Assembly: GCA_041838435.1 (NCBI GenBank)
Contig: JBGYPO010000012.1
Span: forward strand, 1 to 19,943
From: Aliicoccus sp041838435
GTDB taxonomy: Bacteria > Bacillota > Bacilli > Staphylococcales > Salinicoccaceae
Length of the DNA: 19,943 nt
Direction: 5' to 3'
The position numbers and the translations under genes are program-made. Of the stretch, positions 15,722 through 19,943 are shown piece by piece. The notes under the pieces were generated by a model. It made no database searches. It saw nothing but the letters and a program-made list of their open reading frames with translations, and was not told the origin of the DNA. Each line of letters starts with the position of its first letter. The stretch's first letter is position 1.

Positions 15722-16523
15722 ATGTTTTACGATCAGCATATGCATAGTTATATTTCTATAGATAGTGAAGCAGACCCGTTTCAATACATAAAAAATGGAC
15801 CAAAGTTTGTTGTGTTTACAGATCATTTAGAACTGCGGGCCCCCGGGGGAACCAAAAGTAGATCTCATTCCTGATTTCGATATGCTGCTTGATATCGCAG
15901 ATGACCTCGAGGAGAAGGGAACTGAGTTGCTGCTCGGCGTTGAAGTTGGCTATGCAAGAGATGTCGAAGGTCCGCTTGAGCACATATTAAGAAAATATCC
16001 GTTTAAAATAAAAATTCTGAGCGCGCATCACAATGGTGAGTACGGATTTATGAGTCCGGTTGACATTCCACGCGATGTCATGCTTGATTCCTATGTCGAC
16101 ACGTTACTTGAAGCTGTCACATCCTGGGACGGGTTTCATATACTTGCCCACTTTGACTTTGGCTTTAGAATACATGATTTTGATGTGTCTGAAATCGGTC
16201 CATATGAGAAGCGTTTGAACCAGGTCTTTCAAACTGTCATAGATAAAGGAATGGCTTTGGAGATCAACAGCAAATCTATTTTTACACATGGCAACAGAGA
16301 ACTTTATGAATGGGGAATCCAGTACTATATTGAATTAGGCGGTTCTTTATTTACACTCGGCTCCGATGCACATCACCCTGCTGACTATATGCTTGAGTTT
16401 GAAGAGATTATCGAGATGCTGGTGAAATTTGGTGTAAATGAACTCGCACTGTACAACGGCAAAAATCGCCAGATGATTTCGATGAAAGATGCGCTCGAAG
16501 TCATCCATCGTGTGAAACCTTAA
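15722..16523 (+). pseudogene. HisJ-like PHP-domain phosphatase gene, frameshifted
   Basis: With the frame repaired this would be a 266-residue PHP phosphoesterase, close to the usual length of HisJ histidinol-phosphatase. All metal-binding motifs are present: HMH (H6, H8), TDH (D34, H35), GVEVGY (E74), SAHHNG (H102), LAHFDFG (H143) and GSDAHHP (D215, H217). AAGGAG lies 7 nt before the ATG at 15722. The first 43 or so codons are out of frame with the rest: removing one base from the run GGGCCCCCGGGGG (15837-15849) joins them into ELRAPGEPKVDLIPDFD. The original frame stops at a TGA near 15872. With a single lesion in a homopolymer, an assembly error, a phase-variable tract or a recent loss are all possible. 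Without the other his genes the substrate is uncertain. Confidence 0.75.
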
Positions 16524-16557
16524 ATAATATTATTGTGTTTAGACGCAGGAACTTGGG

Positions 16558-16998
16558 ATGTGATTCAGGTCCTGAAAATATGGGCTTGAGTTGCACGAAG
16601 ACACTACAGATGCAACTCAACACTTCGGGGATTGAGTTGCACCGAAAGATTGCAGATGCAACTCAACACTAATTTTCGGGGATTGAGTTGCACGGAGAGT
16701 CTGCAGATGCAACTCAACACTAATTTTCGGGGCTTGAGTTGCACGGAAAGATTGCAGATGCAACTCAACACTAATTTTCGGGGCTTGAGTTGCACGGAAA
16801 GATTGCAGATGCAACTCAACACTAATTTTCGAGGCTTGAGTTGCACGAGGAGACTGCAGATGCAACTCAACACTAATTTTCGTGGCTTGAGTTGCACGGA
16901 GAGTCTGCAGATGCAACTCAACACTAATTTTCGAGGCTTGAGTTGCACGGAAAGTCTGCAAATGTGATTCAAGACCAAAATATCGATGCTGAATCACA
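16558..16998. repeat. Tandem 51-bp hairpin array (eight units) nested in a related stem-loop
   Basis: TTGAGTTGCAC recurs at 16586, 16632, 16683, 16734, 16785, 16836, 16887 and 16938. The period is exactly 51 bp except the first (46, a 5-base loss). Arms TGCAACTCA and TGAGTTGCA can pair in two ways: around a constant loop with core ACTAATTTTCG, or around a variable 15-nt loop of the type CGGAAAGTCTGCAGA. The array is flanked by direct copies of ATGTGATTCA (16558-16567, 16962-16971). The right copy forms its own hairpin with TGAATCACA (16990-16998) around a loop with AATATCGATGC. Because 51 is a multiple of three, the array opens long spurious reading frames on both strands. Apart from this array and the terminator at 17011, I see nothing in 16524-17059. 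Confidence 0.9.
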
Positions 16999-17010
16999 CT
17001 TAAAAAAAGC

Positions 17011-17057
17011 AAAAAAAAAAGCTCGGAACCTAAACATTTAGATTCCAAGCCTTTTTA
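17011..17057. terminator. Bidirectional terminator between converging genes
   Basis: GCTCGGAA (17021-17028) pairs with TTCCAAGC (17043-17050), with an inner CTAAA/TTTAG stem. Ten A precede and a run of T follows, so it works on both strands. Pairing is best on the minus strand, where it ends the 17060-18619 gene. On the plus strand it would end transcripts passing through the repeat array. Confidence 0.85.
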
Positions 17058-17059
17058 TC

Positions 17060-18619
17060 TTAGTTATTATAATGTCTATCTATAATCAAACCATTTGGTC
17101 CGTCATGTAATTCATACGTGACACTCTCAAAGCCCTCGCTTCGATATGGACTGGATGGGTTATAGAAGAAGCGCTCAATCACAACTCTGATGTCCTGATT
17201 ATTGTTTGTATAATCGAGCTCGACAATGCGCCAATGCGGCACAAAGTAATCATCATAATCTCCACGCGCTTTATTGCCTTCTAACAGCTGGTATAAATCG
17301 TTTCCTTCATACATGAAATTAAACACTGCCTCGTTTTCACCCGCATAGAAATCTTCCTGCGCCTGGAAGTATGCTGTAAAGAAGTTATCCACTTGGATAT
17401 ATTCCTCAAACGGTACAAGATGTCTGTCGTAGTATGTGATGTTGTAATCGCCATCACCACTATGCTGCAGCTCATAAATAACCGTCTCCATTTCCCGCAG
17501 GTTTTGCGCCGGATTATCCACAAATCTATCAACCACCACTTTAATATCATAACCTTCATTGTGGTAATCTAACTTACCGATTCTCCAGTCCATCACCTGA
17601 TAATTATCAAAGTAACCGGACTGTCTATTGCTCGTTAAGAGTTGATAAAGGTCGTTACCCTGCTCCGGGAAGTTCAACACATCATCACTTTCACCTGCAT
17701 AATACGCACGCTGCGCTTCGAAATATGACTCAAAATAGTTGTTTAATAACTGTAATTCATTTTGATTGTATGACAGTATTTCATATTCCTGCAGTTGCAT
17801 ATCCCCCTGCATGCCTGTCATCGTATACGTCACAACCTCTGTACCGGAACGTCTTGTCTGTGATGATGGATTATAAAAATCCCGTTCCATCAACACATTC
17901 GCTTCATCACTGTCTCTTTCATGCTGCACATCGATAAAACGCCAATTGCTAATCTCATAGTTATAAAATCCACCTGAGTTGCGGTTATTTACGACGAGAT
18001 TGTACAGGTCCGTACCTGACTCAATTTGATTGAGTACAGCGTCACTTCCGCCTGCGTAATAATCTCTCTGATTTGCATAATATGCATCAAAAAATTCACT
18101 GACGTCACCAAGTGTATTGCTATCGTTTGATGTGATGAAATAACGTTCTATCTTCCATTCACCATTCCCTTGCAAATGCAGATCATAATTGACTGTTTCC
18201 CACGTATTCGTAGGCCCTGGGAAGTTCGGTGTCGTCACTTCACGCTCAATAATAACGTTGACATCCATCCCATTGTTTAGGTATGTTTCTTCTACAATCT
18301 GCCAGTTCAATACTTGATATCCTTCGTAATACCCTGATTCCCTGTTATCCACGAGCAGCTGATACAGCGCATTATCCACATATGGATAATTTAGCACCGC
18401 TTCACCCTGCCCCGCATAAAACGCTTCTAAATCTGTAAAGTAGTTCTCAAAATACGTACTTAAACTTTGAGGCTCAACTGATTCAAAGTCTGTCGTTTGA
18501 TACTCATCATCATATTCAATATCTGAATCATCCTCTTGCGCATGTACCGTGGTCATAAAACTTCCGAGCACCAAGCTTAAGAATCCGACAAAGAAAACTT
18601 TTGATAAAAACTGATTCAT
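17060..18619 (-). CDS. Secreted protein of four tandem NTF2-like (TcaA-type) repeats
   Basis: This 519-residue protein has a signal peptide (1-27, VHA then Q28), a short acidic linker (28-50) and four homologous domains of about 113 residues (52-164, 172-284, 289-401, 408-519). Each has F/Y-F-x-A-Y-x-x-x-x-x-x-F/YYAG (the YAG motifs end at 70, 190, 310 and 426), then a block like N-x-LYQLLxxNRxSGxYxxY, then a strand with W-R-I and V-I-x-R. The pattern resembles the NTF2-like domains in staphylococcal TcaA/YvbJ proteins, which is an inference from the visible pattern. There is no anchor or catalytic motif, so a binding role is likely. The start at 18619 follows GGGAGGATTATAAA; an earlier in-frame ATG at 18670 lacks a ribosome binding site. 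Confidence 0.8.
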   Translation of the reverse strand: MNQFLSKVFFVGFLSLVLGSFMTTVHAQEDDSDIEYDDEYQTTDFESVEPQSLSTYFENYFTDLEAFYAGQGEAVLNYPYVDNALYQLLVDNRESGYYEGYQVLNWQIVEETYLNNGMDVNVIIEREVTTPNFPGPTNTWETVNYDLHLQGNGEWKIERYFITSNDSNTLGDVSEFFDAYYANQRDYYAGGSDAVLNQIESGTDLYNLVVNNRNSGGFYNYEISNWRFIDVQHERDSDEANVLMERDFYNPSSQTRRSGTEVVTYTMTGMQGDMQLQEYEILSYNQNELQLLNNYFESYFEAQRAYYAGESDDVLNFPEQGNDLYQLLTSNRQSGYFDNYQVMDWRIGKLDYHNEGYDIKVVVDRFVDNPAQNLREMETVIYELQHSGDGDYNITYYDRHLVPFEEYIQVDNFFTAYFQAQEDFYAGENEAVFNFMYEGNDLYQLLEGNKARGDYDDYFVPHWRIVELDYTNNNQDIRVVIERFFYNPSSPYRSEGFESVTYELHDGPNGLIIDRHYNN

Positions 18620-18701
18620 TTTATAATCCTCCCACACATCCATTGTCATGGATTTATTGTGATGTGACACCCATTACTATGTAACTTTAGGTGTGGAGTA
18701 A

Positions 18702-18707
18702 AGTATA
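18702..18707 (-). promoter_or_regulatory. Possible -10 element of the NTF2-repeat gene
   Basis: TATACT on the minus strand has only a weak -35 (CTGATT, 18725-18730) at 17 nt. The implied leader of about 75 nt includes a small hairpin (ATCCAT 18638-18643 with ATGGAT 18648-18653) just before the ribosome binding site. Confidence 0.35.
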
Positions 18708-18741
18708 CAATGTTTCTAATTAAAAATCAGTTGATATCCTT

Positions 18742-19943
18742 TTATCCGTTTGTGAGGTCGCGTCTTTGATAAGCGATTGTTCCAATTATCATAAGGATTA
18801 TCCCTATGACATAAAGGGTTATGATTGTTCCCCATACGGGTCCGTCGATGAATATATGACCTAAATGATAGAACGGTGAGAAGAATAGTACCCATTCCGG
18901 AAATTGTAATATCGTCCCGACATAACTGATAATAAATAAAAATCCGGTAATCGGCCAGATCACTTTGAACAGCTTGTATGAAATACCGTAAAGCAGTACT
19001 GCGAGACCTAAAATAAGTACTATGGCACTGCCCTCACTGACTAATGCATAGAAAAAGTCGAGCAGTTCTGCCTGAAAGTCATCAACTATCAAACTCATCG
19101 AGTAAAGTGATGCCAGGTAGAGAGCATGACCAATCAGACTTACGATTACTGCCAGAATGATATGAGTTATCAGTATTGTCCTGCGGTTTAAGTGACTCGC
19201 ATCAACCCCTGAGAGCATCCACTCCAAACGATATTTCTCTTCTTTTAACAGCTTGCCGATAATCATTAACCCTGGGAACATGGCAACAATTGCGGTGATA
19301 ATGCTGATCATACTGATGAAGAAAAGTACGGGATTATCAACTTGACCCGTTTCAACAGCTGCACTCATAATAAAGTTGCTCGACATGATATCCTCGATAT
19401 CTTCTAAGACAGCACCGTATGAGAGCCCCATAATAATCAGGGCAGCAATCCAGGCAAAAATAAGCAGACGCGACTGATTCAATAATAATTTTGGATATGT
19501 TGTGATGTTTTTGGTTTTGCGCTTTGTTTTTGCCTTAATGATTCCGTCATTTACATCGCGTTTTAGAGTGACCAGATAGGCAATCGCAATAAATACAATG
19601 ATGAATGCAAACGGAAATAACCAAATCACATTGTTCCCGCCATATGCATCAAGACGTGATAACCAATGATAAGGTGACATCACTGAATAACCTGTATCGA
19701 CGACATCTGTAATTGCACGATATAAATATAGCCCGATAAGCAACGAGAGCGACAGTCCAAACGTTAAATCACTCGTTGCGACAAATGCACCAATCATCAT
19801 CGTGATTGCATAAAACAACAAACCGAACAGAGTAACCGCCCCGACAAACAGCAGGTGGCCGTCAAAATTACTTCCGTTCAAATCAACCAGCGATAACCCC
19901 AGCAATGTGACAACAAAAAACGGCACGTTAATCATAATGCCCA
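18742..19943 (-). CDS. ABC exporter permease, polyketide-antibiotic exporter type, 5' end missing
   Basis: The reading frame stays open to the right edge, so the N-terminus lies outside the window; about 400 residues are visible. They form at least ten hydrophobic segments with short loops and no ATP-binding motifs, as expected for a membrane subunit. The segment LSLLIGLYLYRAITDV followed by MSPYHWLSRLDAYGG resembles the large ABC-2 permeases called exporters of polyketide antibiotics (COG3559 group), usually about 530 residues. A partner ATPase gene is expected just upstream, to the right of the window. There is no clear terminator between it and the NTF2-repeat gene, although a -10-like element lies in the gap. 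The substrate is unknown. Confidence 0.82.
   Translation of the reverse strand, partial: GIMINVPFFVVTLLGLSLVDLNGSNFDGHLLFVGAVTLFGLLFYAITMMIGAFVATSDLTFGLSLSLLIGLYLYRAITDVVDTGYSVMSPYHWLSRLDAYGGNNVIWLFPFAFIIVFIAIAYLVTLKRDVNDGIIKAKTKRKTKNITTYPKLLLNQSRLLIFAWIAALIIMGLSYGAVLEDIEDIMSSNFIMSAAVETGQVDNPVLFFISMISIITAIVAMFPGLMIIGKLLKEEKYRLEWMLSGVDASHLNRRTILITHIILAVIVSLIGHALYLASLYSMSLIVDDFQAELLDFFYALVSEGSAIVLILGLAVLLYGISYKLFKVIWPITGFLFIISYVGTILQFPEWVLFFSPFYHLGHIFIDGPVWGTIITLYVIGIILMIIGTIAYQRRDLTNG

Noticed and set aside
15837..15864. Cloning polylinker remnant (ApaI, SmaI and BglII sites close together)
   Set aside because: The flanking codons continue the PHP protein smoothly on both sides, so the sites are most simply part of the native gene.
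16586..16962. CRISPR array
   Set aside because: The 51-bp period is regular, but there are no unique spacers: the whole unit repeats, and no cas genes are near.
16604..17048. Long reading frames on both strands over the repeat array (111-143 codons) as repeat proteins
   Set aside because: The unit length is a multiple of three, so open frames arise automatically on both strands. None has a ribosome binding site, and all are palindromic repeats in translation.

Overview
The window looks like a chromosomal segment of a low-GC Gram-positive bacterium, most likely a halotolerant member of the Staphylococcaceae such as Salinicoccus, Jeotgalicoccus or a relative. The evidence is A/T-rich intergenic DNA, strong AGGAGG-type ribosome binding sites, T-tailed hairpin terminators, a cre-like catabolite site, a PurBox-like pair, a lipoprotein and Gram-positive signal peptides. 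The secreted proteins are very acidic. The genus is an inference. No phage, insertion sequence, tRNA, rRNA or CRISPR locus was found.

Layout from left to right. Positions 1-527 have no gene and hold a cluster of diverged stem-loops; the one nearest the next gene doubles as its terminator. Positions 528-6902 (minus) encode a 2124-residue secreted amylopullulanase with two complete GH13 catalytic domains. Its promoter has a cre-like site and a separate 23-bp palindrome in the transcribed leader. Positions 7111-8139 (minus) encode an M42 metallopeptidase. Positions 8240-11223 (minus) hold an AraC-family regulator followed by three PhnB/glyoxalase-like genes; the last is a decayed copy of the first, with three separate lesions. 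Divergently, 11327-12399 (plus) encodes a short possible leader peptide and two overlapping GNAT acetyltransferases. An 85-bp structured hairpin separates these from the converging minus-strand pair at 12516-14809, a lipoprotein and a DUF2207 membrane protein. A solitary, divergent purC (14863-15552, minus) follows, with a PurR-type box pair upstream. Facing away from it is a HisJ-like PHP phosphatase (15722-16523, plus) that is frameshifted at a GC-rich run. Positions 16524-17059 have no gene and hold a 51-bp tandem hairpin array. After that come a secreted protein of four NTF2-like repeats (17060-18619, minus) and an ABC exporter permease cut by the right edge.

How parts work together. The amylopullulanase should degrade both alpha-1,6 and alpha-1,4 links of starch or glycogen outside the cell, under carbon catabolite control. 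The AraC protein probably controls the VOC genes next to it. purC is probably repressed by PurR.

The most unusual feature is the hairpin family at both ends of the window. Its loop has an ATTTTCG-like core and its arms begin AACTCA/TGAGTT, while the outer arm bases differ from unit to unit but stay complementary. On the left the units are diverged and spread out; on the right one version has expanded into a near-perfect tandem array inside another unit.
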